Shown here piece after piece: positions 1 through 6,219 of a DNA stretch of 6,584 nt. Position 1 is the first letter of the stretch. Each line of letters opens with the position of its first letter. The notes beneath the pieces are model-generated. The model saw only the letters and a list, made by a program, of their open reading frames with translations, did not search any database and was not told the origin of the DNA. The stretch covers positions 1 to 6,584 of the forward strand of contig JAUVUO010000072.1 of NCBI GenBank assembly GCA_030601015.1. The letters are read 5' to 3'. The translations under genes and the position numbers were made by a program. This DNA comes from Candidatus Omnitrophota bacterium (GTDB taxonomy: Bacteria; Omnitrophota; Gorgyraeia; Duberdicusellales; 4484-171).

Positions 1-296
1 GAAAACATGTTTTCAAGTTGGGTTTTTTTTAATTCAAGCTGAAACGGATAATCGATATATTGATATAAAGAGCATATTTTGTAGTGATCGCATTGAGGGG
101 TAATCCTATGCGGCGATGTTTCGATAATTTTTAAAGTTTTTGCTTGGCTATAAAATTTTTTTGTTTGAGTTATATTGATTTCAACCAATTCTTGAGGAAG
201 TCCCGTATCTGTGAAAATAACCTTACCTTGGTGTCTTCCTAAGCTCTTGCCAGGGTAAACAATATCTTCAATTTTTAATATTAAATTTTTATTCAT
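1..296 (-). CDS. RNA (uracil-5-)-methyltransferase, RlmD/TrmA family, N-terminal part
   Basis: Partial gene: the ATG lies at 294-296 on the minus strand, and the reading frame stays open for 98 codons to the window edge. Residues 1 to about 60 look like a TRAM RNA-binding domain (IEDIVYPGKSLGRHQGKVIF). They are followed by a family-typical linker (ETSPHRITPQC) and the cysteine region that in RlmD-type enzymes starts the [4Fe-4S] site, then QLELKKTQL, which matches the start of the central domain. The family uses S-adenosylmethionine to make 5-methyluridine in 23S rRNA or tRNA. C69 and C75 keep the Cys-x5-Cys spacing, but the usual Gly-Gly-Cys after the second cysteine is replaced by Ser-Leu-Tyr, so the third ligand is missing. 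The SAM-binding and catalytic domain lies outside the window, so the exact substrate cannot be assigned. No clear Shine-Dalgarno precedes the ATG. The gene is divergent from glnS. Confidence 0.85.
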   Translation of the reverse strand, partial: MNKNLILKIEDIVYPGKSLGRHQGKVIFTDTGLPQELVEINITQTKKFYSQAKTLKIIETSPHRITPQCDHYKICSLYQYIDYPFQLELKKTQLENMF

Positions 297-500
297 AATA
301 GTTCAAATATTTTAGCATAAATTGAATAAAGTTTATATTTATATTCGACATTTCTAATAAAACCGCAAAATTATTTCATGTAACCAGTTATGGCATAGGT
401 ATTTACGATAACTACTAATTTGAAGGCATAACTGTCGATTTTACAAGGTAATTTAAAAAATATAGGGTGTAAACGTTTTTATTTTAATATGCAGTAAATC

Positions 501-529
501 TTGTTTGTATTCTTTTATTATTGTATACT
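501..529 (+). promoter_or_regulatory. Candidate sigma-70-type promoter for a short transcript
   Basis: TTGTTT at 501-506 and TATACT at 524-529 are 17 bases apart. The -10 box is good and the -35 is only half matched. A start near 536 would give an RNA of about 75 nt ending at the strong terminator at 582-613. No ORF with a ribosome site fits inside it, so the product would be a small RNA or a terminated leader of glnS. Confidence 0.4.
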
Positions 530-581
530 TAATTTAAGCCCGTTAAAAAGTACAATCCCTTTAATGATTCTTTTTCAAATG

Positions 582-613
582 AACACCCGTCTTAAAAAGA
601 CGGGTGTTTTTTT
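582..613 (+). terminator. Strong rho-independent terminator
   Basis: AACACCCGTCTT (582-593) pairs perfectly with AAGACGGGTGTT (597-608) around an AAA loop. Seven T residues run from 607 to 613. This is a textbook intrinsic terminator for plus-strand transcription. No plus-strand gene lies immediately upstream, so it must end an unseen short RNA, transcripts antisense to the methyltransferase, or a glnS leader. An upstream near-copy of its left arm (CCCGTTAAAAAG at 539-550) could compete for the ACGGG of the right arm. Confidence 0.88.
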
Positions 614-623
614 ATCCGGATAA
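612..623. promoter_or_regulatory. Perfect 12-bp palindrome TTATCCGGATAA, possible operator
   Basis: The 12 bases are their own reverse complement and sit directly behind the terminator T-run, 7 bases before the proposed -35 region of glnS. This looks like a dimeric repressor or activator site. It has no room for a loop, so it is a DNA-level rather than an RNA-level signal. No regulator can be named. Confidence 0.3.
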
Positions 624-629
624 TTTGTG

Positions 630-658
630 ATGAAAATGTTTTCATAATATGTTAGAAT
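630..658 (+). promoter_or_regulatory. Candidate glnS promoter with extended -10
   Basis: ATGAAA (630-635) and TAGAAT (653-658) are 17 bases apart, and a TGT triplet directly before the -10 box makes an extended -10 element. The predicted start near 665 leaves a leader of about 27 nt. The inverted repeat TGAAAA-TG-TTTTCA (631-644) overlaps the -35 box and could be an operator. The promoter lies downstream of the terminator at 582-613, so glnS need not depend on read-through. Confidence 0.45.
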
Positions 659-691
659 AATAGATTATTAAAGTAAACCATATATATAAAA

Positions 692-2413
692 ATGGAAAAT
701 AAGAAAGATAATTCAAATTTTATTAGAGATATTATAGACTCAGATTTAAAGGCGAACAAGAATGAAGGTAGAGTTCATACCCGTTTTCCTCCGGAACCTA
801 ACGGATATCTTCATATAGGGCATGCTAAATCTATTTGTCTTAATTTTGGTATTGCAAAAGACTATAGGGGGTTATGTAACTTGAGATTTGATGATACTAA
901 CCCTGTTAAAGAAGATGTTGAGTATGTTGAGTCAATAAAAGATGATGTGAAATGGTTGGGGTTTGATTGGTCTGACCGTATGTTTTATTCTTCAGATTAT
1001 TTCAATGAATTATATGATTATGCCATAGAGTTGATTAAAAGAGGTAAAGCTTATGTTTGTGATTTGACTTCCGAGGAAATTAGAGAATATAGAGGAACTT
1101 TGACGCAACCCGGGAAAAATAGTCCATACCGTGCCCGTTCTGTTGAGGAAAATTTAAGTTTATTTCAACAACTGAAAGAAGGTAAACTTGAAGACGGTTC
1201 GAGTGTATTACGGGCTAAAATTGATATGGCCTCTTCGAATTTAAGCATGCGCGACCCGGCTCTTTATCGTATTCGCAGGATAACACATCATAGAACCGGA
1301 GATAAATGGTGTATATACCCTATGTATGATTTTGCTCATTGCCTTTCTGATTCCATAGAAAGGATAACCCATTCCATTTGTACTTTAGAGTTTGTAAATA
1401 ATAGGCCTTTATATGATTGGTTACTTGAACAATTAAATGTTCATCATCCTCAACAGATAGAATTTGCCCGGCTTAATCTTAGCCATACTGTTTTAAGTAA
1501 AAGAAAACTTTTAGAATTAGTAAAGGGTGGTTATGTTGACGGATGGAATGATCCCCGTATGCCGACAATTTCAGGTTTGCGCAGAAGAGGATATACTTCG
1601 GAATCAATACGTAAATTTTGTGAACGTATTGGTGTGGCAAAATTCAATAGTATTGTTGATGCCGTAGTTCTTGAGAACAGCATTCGTGAAATTTTGAATC
1701 AAAAATCTCAGCGTGTTATGGCAGTGATTCGTCCATTACGAGTTGTTATAGATAATTATCCGGAAGATAAAGTCGAAAAAATAGAGGCAATAAATAATCC
1801 GGAAGATGAAACTATGGGCACAAGAGAAGTTCCTTTCTCCCGTGTTTTGTATATTGAAAAAGATGATTTTATGGAAGAGCCGCCTAAGAAGTTTTTTCGT
1901 TTAGCTCCCGGAAGAGAAGTTCGCTTACGATATGCTTATTTTATTACATGTCAAAAAGTTGTTAAGAATGATAAAACCGGGGAGATTGTTGAGTTGCGCT
2001 GTACTTATGATCCGGAGACTAAGGGAGGCAATTCACCTGACGGGCGTAAAGTAAAAGCCACATTACATTGGGTTTCAGCCCTTGAGGCTATAAAGGCGGA
2101 AGTGCGGTTATATGATCATCTATTTGTAAAACGTGATCCTACTGATGTTGAAGAAGGAGTAGATTATAAATCCAATTTGAATTCTAATTCTCTTGAAAGT
2201 TTGAATACATGTTTTATAGAACCAAGTATAAAAGGCTCGAAAATAGGAGGCCGCTATCAGTTTGAGCGTTTAGGGTATTTTTGTATTGATTCTGTTGATT
2301 CAAGTGCTGAAAAATTAGTATTTAATCGCATTGTATCATTGAGGGACACTTGGGCTAAGATAGATAAGGCAGCTAAGCAGAAAAACCAAAACAAGAAAAA
2401 AAACTCTAAATAA
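692..2413 (+). CDS. glnS: Glutaminyl-tRNA synthetase
   Basis: This cytoplasmic class I aminoacyl-tRNA synthetase charges tRNA(Gln) directly with glutamine using ATP. The 573 residues are close to the ~554 of the E. coli enzyme. The Rossmann-fold signature HIGH is at residues 41-44 within [17 protein letters not shown]. The second ATP site is VLSKR at 267-271 (MSKR in E. coli). Between them are the family blocks [22 protein letters not shown] and [14 protein letters not shown]; GlnRS carries this set and glutamyl-tRNA synthetase does not. The C-terminal half is the two-part beta-barrel anticodon-binding region, with [27 protein letters not shown] and GYFCIDS, ending in [12 protein letters not shown] lysine- and asparagine-rich tail of about 15 residues follows. 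The ATG is the only start giving the normal N-terminus, although no clear Shine-Dalgarno precedes it. The gene appears monocistronic: 183 bases follow before the next gene, which has its own promoter signal. Confidence 0.97.
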   Translation: MENKKDNSNFIRDIIDSDLKANKNEGRVHTRFPPEPNGYLHIGHAKSICLNFGIAKDYRGLCNLRFDDTNPVKEDVEYVESIKDDVKWLGFDWSDRMFYSSDYFNELYDYAIELIKRGKAYVCDLTSEEIREYRGTLTQPGKNSPYRARSVEENLSLFQQLKEGKLEDGSSVLRAKIDMASSNLSMRDPALYRIRRITHHRTGDKWCIYPMYDFAHCLSDSIERITHSICTLEFVNNRPLYDWLLEQLNVHHPQQIEFARLNLSHTVLSKRKLLELVKGGYVDGWNDPRMPTISGLRRRGYTSESIRKFCERIGVAKFNSIVDAVVLENSIREILNQKSQRVMAVIRPLRVVIDNYPEDKVEKIEAINNPEDETMGTREVPFSRVLYIEKDDFMEEPPKKFFRLAPGREVRLRYAYFITCQKVVKNDKTGEIVELRCTYDPETKGGNSPDGRKVKATLHWVSALEAIKAEVRLYDHLFVKRDPTDVEEGVDYKSNLNSNSLESLNTCFIEPSIKGSKIGGRYQFERLGYFCIDSVDSSAEKLVFNRIVSLRDTWAKIDKAAKQKNQNKKKNSK

Positions 2414-2430
2414 ATTTTCCGAAAAATTTG
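2412..2430 (+). terminator. Weak AT-only hairpin after glnS
   Basis: AAATTTT (2412-2418) can pair with AAAATTT (2423-2429) around a CCGA loop, overlapping the glnS stop, followed by GTTGTTTGT. The stem contains no G-C pair and the tail is not a clean T-run, so this is at best a weak terminator. Confidence 0.25.
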
Positions 2431-2488
2431 TTGTTTGTGAAATTATATTTCTTAAATTAATAAAAAGTAACTTCGATAAATTGATTCT

Positions 2489-2503
2489 TAAGTTTTAAAC
2501 TTA
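2489..2503. repeat. Perfect 7-bp inverted repeat around one base
   Basis: TAAGTTT-T-AAACTTA lies between glnS and the small exported protein, about 70 bases upstream of the latter's proposed -10 box. It could be a protein-binding site; in such AT-rich DNA it could also be chance. Confidence 0.3.
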
Positions 2504-2547
2504 TATATTTTAAATGTAAAAAACGAGACGCTTAAAAAAAATAACAT

Positions 2548-2576
2548 TTATTAATTTTATATTGAAGATGTATAAT
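2548..2576 (+). promoter_or_regulatory. Promoter candidate for the small exported protein
   Basis: A perfect TATAAT stands at 2571-2576, with a poor -35 (TTATTA, 2548-2553) 17 bases upstream. Transcription would start near 2583, almost at the Shine-Dalgarno AGGAGGA (2584-2590), giving a 5' leader of only about 14 nt. The ribosome site itself is near-perfect and fixes the ATG at 2597. Confidence 0.45.
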
Positions 2577-2596
2577 AATTTATAGGAGGAGATACC

Positions 2597-2896
2597 ATGG
2601 ATAAAAAATTATTATTTGCGGGAATAATTAGTATGTTTCTTTTTGTTTCAGGCTCTACATTTTCTCAAGATTTTTTACAATCACCGGAAGAAATATTGAT
2701 GGATCTTTTTCAGCTTACGGAAGAAGAAACTCAAATGGTTATTCTTCATATTGAAGAAATTAAGGCTCAAAGAATTCATCTTGAAGAAGGTTCGTTGATG
2801 GAAGAACAAGAAGCTATCAATAGAGAAATGAAAGAAGAAGCCTTGAGACGTACCCAAGAGTTAATGGAAGAAGAAGCATTAGCACCTATAGAATAA
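2597..2896 (+). CDS. Small acidic exported protein of unknown function
   Basis: This 99-residue protein starts 6 bases after a strong AGGAGGA site. Residues 1-24 form a Sec signal peptide: MDKK, a hydrophobic core (LLFAGIISMFLFVSG) and a likely cleavage after TFS before QDF. The mature ~75 residues contain 20 glutamates, only 2 aspartates, few basic residues and no cysteine, and should be almost all helix. The segment LTEEETQMVILHIEEIKAQR recalls the LTxxQ-like start of Spy/CpxP-type periplasmic helical proteins, but the match is too weak to assign that family. I do not recognise a homologue. The protein is probably periplasmic or extracellular, and soluble. It has its own promoter candidate and converges on the GH26-like gene, so the two are not co-transcribed. 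The intact start, signal peptide and ribosome site make it a real gene despite its size. Confidence 0.8.
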   Translation: MDKKLLFAGIISMFLFVSGSTFSQDFLQSPEEILMDLFQLTEEETQMVILHIEEIKAQRIHLEEGSLMEEQEAINREMKEEALRRTQELMEEEALAPIE

Positions 2897-2902
2897 TTGC
2901 AA

Positions 2903-2921
2903 ACGCGCCTTTTCAGCGCGT
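2903..2921. terminator. Hairpin between convergent genes
   Basis: ACGCGC (2903-2908) pairs with GCGCGT (2916-2921) around a 7-base loop. It sits between the stop of the small exported protein at 2896 and the end of the convergent hydrolase gene at 2950. There is no proper T-run on either side (only TTT on the minus strand, and TTTTT further away at 2936-2940 on the plus strand). It may serve both genes as a modest bidirectional terminator. Confidence 0.45.
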
Positions 2922-2949
2922 CTATATACCAGATGTTTTTATTTGTTTT

Positions 2950-3939
2950 TTAAGGAGTATAGTTTAAAATTTTATAAAGTTTTTCTGAAGATTGAAGATA
3001 CTTTTCATTTTTGATTTCTTCAATCCACCAATTTTTTATTTTTTCATTAGCTTCTACCCGGGCATCACCCCATCCTTGACCTTTCCACATTGGCATTTCT
3101 TCCCAATTCGAATTGATATAAGAAACTAATTTTACATTTTTTTCTTCTATAAATTTAAAAAAAGGGTTGAACCACCTTTCCCAGGCATGATTAGCATAAT
3201 GCGTTCCTACACCTTGAGGAGTAGATTCAGCTATCATCAAAGGTTTGTTATGCTTTTTGGCCAGATCTGAAAAATAATCCATTTGCTTAGTCCTGAGATT
3301 AAAATAAGAAATCCCAAACCAGTCAACATATTCATCTCCCGGATACCAATTCATAACCGGATTTACTGTTGAAAGAGCTTTAGAATGCCAAACATAGGCG
3401 ACATTTCTAATATGTTTATTCCTTAAATAATTAACAATATATTGATACGCTTTTATATATTTTTCAGGATTATAATTATTTTGATTGAAATCAAATTCAT
3501 AACCTATCCTAAGATATACCGGACGTTTAATTTTTTTAAGCCACTCACTTAATTTATCAATATTATTGTCATAAGTCCCTTGGATAACTCCGTCTAAAGC
3601 ATTTACCATGTATAAGCCAATTTGAATAACACTATTCGGATATTTATCGATAAGGTATTGAGCGTGAGATGGCCCGGCACCAAGATTTATAGGTTCAGAT
3701 ATCCCCTCCATCTTTTGGATAGATGTATAAAACATAAAACCGGCAGGTGTTATCCCAATATTTTTCACATAAGTATCAATAGTATTATTATCTTGGCCAA
3801 CAATGAAGATAACTTTACCCTCAGACGGTGTGAATTTATTAGAGGTTAACTCCTGAGCTCCCGAAGTAAAAGGAAAATAGCCGGTAAAAATAATTAAAAC
3901 TAAATTTATAAAAATAAAAAAGTTTATTTTATTTTTCAT
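2950..3939 (-). CDS. Secreted GH26-like glycoside hydrolase (beta-mannanase type)
   Basis: This 329-residue protein begins with a signal peptide (MKNKINFF, then a hydrophobic run to about residue 24, with cleavage probable after SGA at 28). The rest resembles a single (beta/alpha)8 barrel of clan GH-A. RIGYEF around E148 matches the strand-4 acid/base glutamate. WYPGDEYVDWFGISYF (198-213) is a typical GH26 segment. KPLMIAES puts the putative nucleophile at E238 on strand 7. The C-terminal block PMWKGQGWGDARV (283-295) recurs, from memory, in uncharacterised GH26-like proteins. Retaining hydrolysis of a beta-linked mannan or glucan is the family expectation; the substrate here is not known. 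No carbohydrate-binding module, anchor or sorting signal is present, so the enzyme should be free in the periplasm or medium. The start is fixed by AAAGGAGAG just upstream. No other carbohydrate gene is near. Confidence 0.8.
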   Translation of the reverse strand: MKNKINFFIFINLVLIIFTGYFPFTSGAQELTSNKFTPSEGKVIFIVGQDNNTIDTYVKNIGITPAGFMFYTSIQKMEGISEPINLGAGPSHAQYLIDKYPNSVIQIGLYMVNALDGVIQGTYDNNIDKLSEWLKKIKRPVYLRIGYEFDFNQNNYNPEKYIKAYQYIVNYLRNKHIRNVAYVWHSKALSTVNPVMNWYPGDEYVDWFGISYFNLRTKQMDYFSDLAKKHNKPLMIAESTPQGVGTHYANHAWERWFNPFFKFIEEKNVKLVSYINSNWEEMPMWKGQGWGDARVEANEKIKNWWIEEIKNEKYLQSSEKLYKILNYTP

Positions 3940-3941
3940 AA

Positions 3942-3950
3942 CTCTCCTTT
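3942..3950 (-). promoter_or_regulatory. Ribosome binding site of the GH26-like gene
   Basis: On the minus strand AAAGGAGAG ends 2 bases before the ATG at 3939 (4 bases after the GGAG core) and confirms that start and the signal peptide. Just upstream, AACAAT and ATTGTT (3955-3960 and 3967-3972) form a 6-bp inverted repeat with a 6-base loop. It is AT-only and so weak as RNA, but possible as an operator. I found no convincing -35/-10 pair. Confidence 0.6.
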
Positions 3951-4140
3951 TTTTAACAATTTATTTATTGTTTAACATGCTAACTTTATTTTAAATCAAT
4001 TAAGACTCGAATAAAACAAAAATTTTTTTTATATTTTTTTTACACCTCTGTGACAACTCATTGTTTGAACAGTGGTATATTTTAAAATGAAGACATCCTG
4101 TAGGGGAAAAGAGACATATTTAACAGAGAAATTGAAAGAA

Positions 4141-4370
4141 GAATATGGAGAAGGGGTGATGAAGAGGTGGAGAAGAAAAAGTTACCAGGGAAAAGGGCCC
4201 CAGAGCACCACGTCACCAGTTAGAAGCAAAAGACGAAGAGAAAAGGGGAAACGGGAAAGGAAAAAGGTTAAAGGATAAAGTGAAGAAAGAAGTAGAGAAG
4301 GAAAAGTTCACCACGTCAGCAAGTCCAGAGAAAGAAGAGGGCACCAGGCACCAGTGGGAGGGTAAGATGA
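4141..4370 (+). repeat. Purine-rich, decayed short-repeat tract
   Basis: By hand count only 52 of 230 bases are pyrimidines, so the plus strand is about 77% purine. Most pyrimidines sit in recurring short words: CACCACGTCA at 4206-4215 and again at 4309-4318, CACCAG at 4214-4219, 4342-4347 and 4349-4354, and GTTACCAGGG at 4181-4190. Runs of GAAGAG, AAAAGGGG and AGAAAGAAG fill the rest. This looks like a degenerate minisatellite rather than coding DNA. Both neighbouring regions are AT-rich without this strand bias. Confidence 0.6.
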
Positions 4371-4427
4371 ATTTTAAAAAATTTGTAGGATTTTGTATCC
4401 AGGGAACCAACCAAAATATAATCATAG

Positions 4428-4456
4428 TTGAGTGAATTTGATTTATACGATATAAT
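4428..4456 (+). promoter_or_regulatory. metF promoter
   Basis: TTGAGT (4428-4433) and a perfect TATAAT (4451-4456) are 17 bases apart. This is the best promoter-like pair in the window. It predicts a start near 4463 and a leader of about 29 nt. A second, overlapping pair, TTGATT (4438-4443) and TATAAT (4460-4465) with a 16-base spacer, could give a tandem start. The leader is too short for a SAM or cobalamin riboswitch. Confidence 0.6.
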
Positions 4457-4491
4457 CAATATAATATTATTTAAAATAAAAGGGATAAGAT

Positions 4492-5349
4492 ATGAAAATA
4501 AGTTCTATTTTGAAACAAAACGAAAAAGGAATAGCCTTTGAATTTTTCCCCCCAAAGAGCGAAAAAGGAAAACAAAAGCTCTTGAATACTTACGGGTCTT
4601 TAAAAAAACAGAAACCTTTGTATGTTTCTATGACCTGCGGAGCAGGAGGGGCAGGCCAGGGATGGACAGAAGACGCGGTTTATGAACTTTTGAAAAACCA
4701 AGCTTTAACAGTTATGCCTCATTTAACTTGCGTTAGCATGAAGATGAATGAGGTAAAAAAGCTTTTAGATAAATATAAAGAAAGAGGAGTAGAAAACATT
4801 ATGGCTTTACGCGGTGATCCTCCTGAAGGTAAAAATAACTTTTGTTTCACCTCGCAAGACTTATCTTATGGTAAAGACTTAGTAAGTTTTATAAAAAAAG
4901 AGGGTGATTTTTGTGTAGGTGTTGCTGTGTATCCTGAGGGCCATATTGAAACTTCTTCTATTGATGAAGATATGAATTATACAAAACAGAAAATAGATTC
5001 CGGAGCTGATTTCGCGGTGACACAGATGTTTTTTGATAATAACTATTATTATTCTTTATTGGATAGAATGGAAAAGAATAATTTAAATATACCGGTATTA
5101 CCGGGGATATTACCTTTAACCGATGTCGCTAAAGTCAAACAATTTGCTTCAATATGCAGATCAACTATTCCCAAACACATTGAAGAAACTATGGCACGTT
5201 ATAAGAATAATCCTGCGGATATGGAAAAGGTAGGAATTGACTTCACAATAAAACAATGTCAGGACCTTATAAAAAACGGTATTAAAAAACTTCATTTTTT
5301 TACTCTAAATAAACATCAAGTGTTAGAGAGAATATTGGAATCACTTTAA
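4492..5349 (+). CDS. metF: Methylenetetrahydrofolate reductase
   Basis: MetF is a cytoplasmic flavoenzyme that reduces 5,10-methylene-THF to 5-methyl-THF, the methyl donor for methionine synthase. The 285 residues are the length of the bacterial single-domain (beta/alpha)8 FAD enzyme. FEFFPPK (16-22) carries the catalytic Glu at E17, the counterpart of E28 in E. coli. VSMTCGAGG (45-53) and PHLTC (76-80) follow. NIMALRGDPP (102-111) includes D109, the counterpart of the folate-binding D120. VAVYPEGH, then DSGADFAVTQMFFDN, PVLPGILP and LHFFTLN complete the family pattern. There is no C-terminal regulatory domain. AAGGGAT lies 7 bases before the ATG. The gene has its own promoter and is followed after 110 bases by the TtcA-like gene on the same strand. 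No methionine synthase gene is nearby. Confidence 0.96.
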   Translation: MKISSILKQNEKGIAFEFFPPKSEKGKQKLLNTYGSLKKQKPLYVSMTCGAGGAGQGWTEDAVYELLKNQALTVMPHLTCVSMKMNEVKKLLDKYKERGVENIMALRGDPPEGKNNFCFTSQDLSYGKDLVSFIKKEGDFCVGVAVYPEGHIETSSIDEDMNYTKQKIDSGADFAVTQMFFDNNYYYSLLDRMEKNNLNIPVLPGILPLTDVAKVKQFASICRSTIPKHIEETMARYKNNPADMEKVGIDFTIKQCQDLIKNGIKKLHFFTLNKHQVLERILESL

Positions 5350-5358
5350 AGAGACCTG

Positions 5359-5368
5359 TCCTTAAGGA
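5359..5368. repeat. 10-bp perfect palindrome between metF and the TtcA-like gene
   Basis: TCCTTAAGGA begins 10 bases after the metF stop. It has no loop and no T-run, so it is not a usual terminator. The 110-base gap otherwise shows no clear promoter, and whether the two genes are co-transcribed cannot be decided from the sequence. Confidence 0.3.
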
Positions 5369-5459
5369 TAAACAAATATTAATAAAATAGATATTAGAGT
5401 TTATGGTATGTGTTCATAAGTCATATCCTATTAATATATTTTAACAGGTAAAGGTAAAT

Positions 5460-6215
5460 ATGAGAGGATTAACAAAAATAGAAGAGAAAATTAATTCGAA
5501 AATAGGTAAGGCAGTTGCCGATTACGGGTTGATTAAGGATAAAGATAGGATTCTGGTTGCTGTTTCAGGAGGAAAAGACAGCCTAACTTTGCTTAGTTTT
5601 TTAAAAAAGATACAGAAATGGGCTCCGGTAAATTTTCAAATATTTGCAGCTCATATTAGGACAGATTTCCATTGCGGCAGCTATGTTCATAATAATACTT
5701 TAACCGGTATGTTTAATGAAATGGCGATTGAACATAGATTTGAAGATATTAAAGTTCTTGATGGAAAAGGTAAAACCACATGCTTTTGGTGTTCCTGGAA
5801 TAAACGTAAAGCTCTTTTTAAAATAGCTCAGGATTTGGGTTGTAATAAATTGGCTTTAGGCCATCATAAGGATGATATAGCAGAAACTATGCTTATGAAT
5901 TTATTTTGTAAAGGGGAGATTTCTACGATGAACCCCTATCAAGAAATGTTTAAAGGGAAACTTATTATTATCAGGCCGTTGTGTTATGTGGAAGAAAATT
6001 TAATAAAAGAATTTTCTAAAGAAAGCGGTTTTTTTCAGCAATTATGCGAATGTCGATTTGGGCAGAATTCTAAAAGAATTTATATGAAAACGCTTATCAA
6101 AAAAATAGAGGAGGATATCCCGGGAACTAATATTAAAACAAATATATTTAAAAGTATTTCGAAAATCAAAAAAGACTATATTAATCTAAAAGAAGAATCT
6201 TCTTATATAGAATAG
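5460..6215 (+). CDS. ttcA: TtcA-family tRNA 2-thiocytidine biosynthesis protein
   Basis: This is a PP-loop ATPase of the TtcA group, which adenylates cytidine 32 of tRNA and replaces its oxygen with sulfur, using an oxygen-sensitive Fe-S cluster. The PP-loop SGGKDS is at residues 36-41. TTCFWCSW gives the CxxC pair C108/C111, matching C122/C125 of E. coli TtcA. LGHHKDDIAETMLMNLF (133-149) is the strongly conserved block after it. C196 or C198 in QLCECRFGQ is placed like the third cluster ligand (C222 in E. coli). At 251 residues it is shorter than the 311-residue E. coli protein. The C-terminal ~45 residues are lysine-rich and not recognisable. AAAGGT 4 bases before the ATG is an acceptable ribosome site. 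It follows metF by 110 bases and may share its transcript. Related PP-loop thiolases with another target base cannot be excluded. Confidence 0.85.
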   Translation: MRGLTKIEEKINSKIGKAVADYGLIKDKDRILVAVSGGKDSLTLLSFLKKIQKWAPVNFQIFAAHIRTDFHCGSYVHNNTLTGMFNEMAIEHRFEDIKVLDGKGKTTCFWCSWNKRKALFKIAQDLGCNKLALGHHKDDIAETMLMNLFCKGEISTMNPYQEMFKGKLIIIRPLCYVEENLIKEFSKESGFFQQLCECRFGQNSKRIYMKTLIKKIEEDIPGTNIKTNIFKSISKIKKDYINLKEESSYIE

Positions 6216-6219
6216 CTAT

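Larger units (their letters stand above)
297..691. other. Divergent intergenic region with a candidate small transcription unit
   Basis: These 395 bases separate the minus-strand methyltransferase from glnS and contain no convincing ORF. The part from 297 to about 480 is AT-rich; I see no tRNA, no known riboswitch and no clear repeat in it. On the minus strand an extended -10-like TGCTAAAAT stands just upstream of the methyltransferase start, with no good -35. The right half holds a plus-strand promoter candidate, an intrinsic terminator, two palindromes and the glnS promoter candidate, each listed separately. Confidence 0.6.
3940..4427. other. Gene-free region between the hydrolase and metF
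   Basis: About 490 bases lie between the divergent hydrolase and metF genes. From 3951 to about 4080 the DNA is very AT-rich, with long T- and A-runs. From about 4085 it changes abruptly to a purine-rich, repeat-bearing stretch listed separately. The open frames here (for example 4072-4278) encode only Lys/Arg/Gly/Ser-rich low-complexity peptides without a ribosome site, and I do not regard them as genes. Confidence 0.65.

Noticed and set aside
1..14. 14-bp perfect palindrome GAAAACATGTTTTC
   Set aside because: It lies inside the methyltransferase coding region and its codons fit the frame; most likely chance in AT-rich coding DNA.
297..580. Possible tRNA or T-box leader upstream of glnS
   Set aside because: No GTTCRA loop, acceptor stem or T-box sequence could be found on either strand; only the terminator and promoter signals remain.
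3622..3849. 75-codon plus-strand ORF
   Set aside because: It lies wholly antisense to the well-supported GH26-like gene, has no ribosome site and its peptide shows no family features.
4072..4278. 68-codon ORF rich in Lys, Arg and Gly
   Set aside because: The composition simply reflects the purine-rich tract; there is no ribosome site, and the low-complexity peptide resembles no family.
4213..4425. 70-codon minus-strand ORF rich in Ser, Phe and Leu
   Set aside because: It is the complement of the same purine-rich tract; the apparent hydrophobic signal-like peptide comes from TTC/TCC/CTT codons, and no ribosome site is present.
4370..4491. Possible SAM or cobalamin riboswitch before metF
   Set aside because: The promoter leaves only ~29 nt of leader, and no paired elements or conserved boxes are visible.
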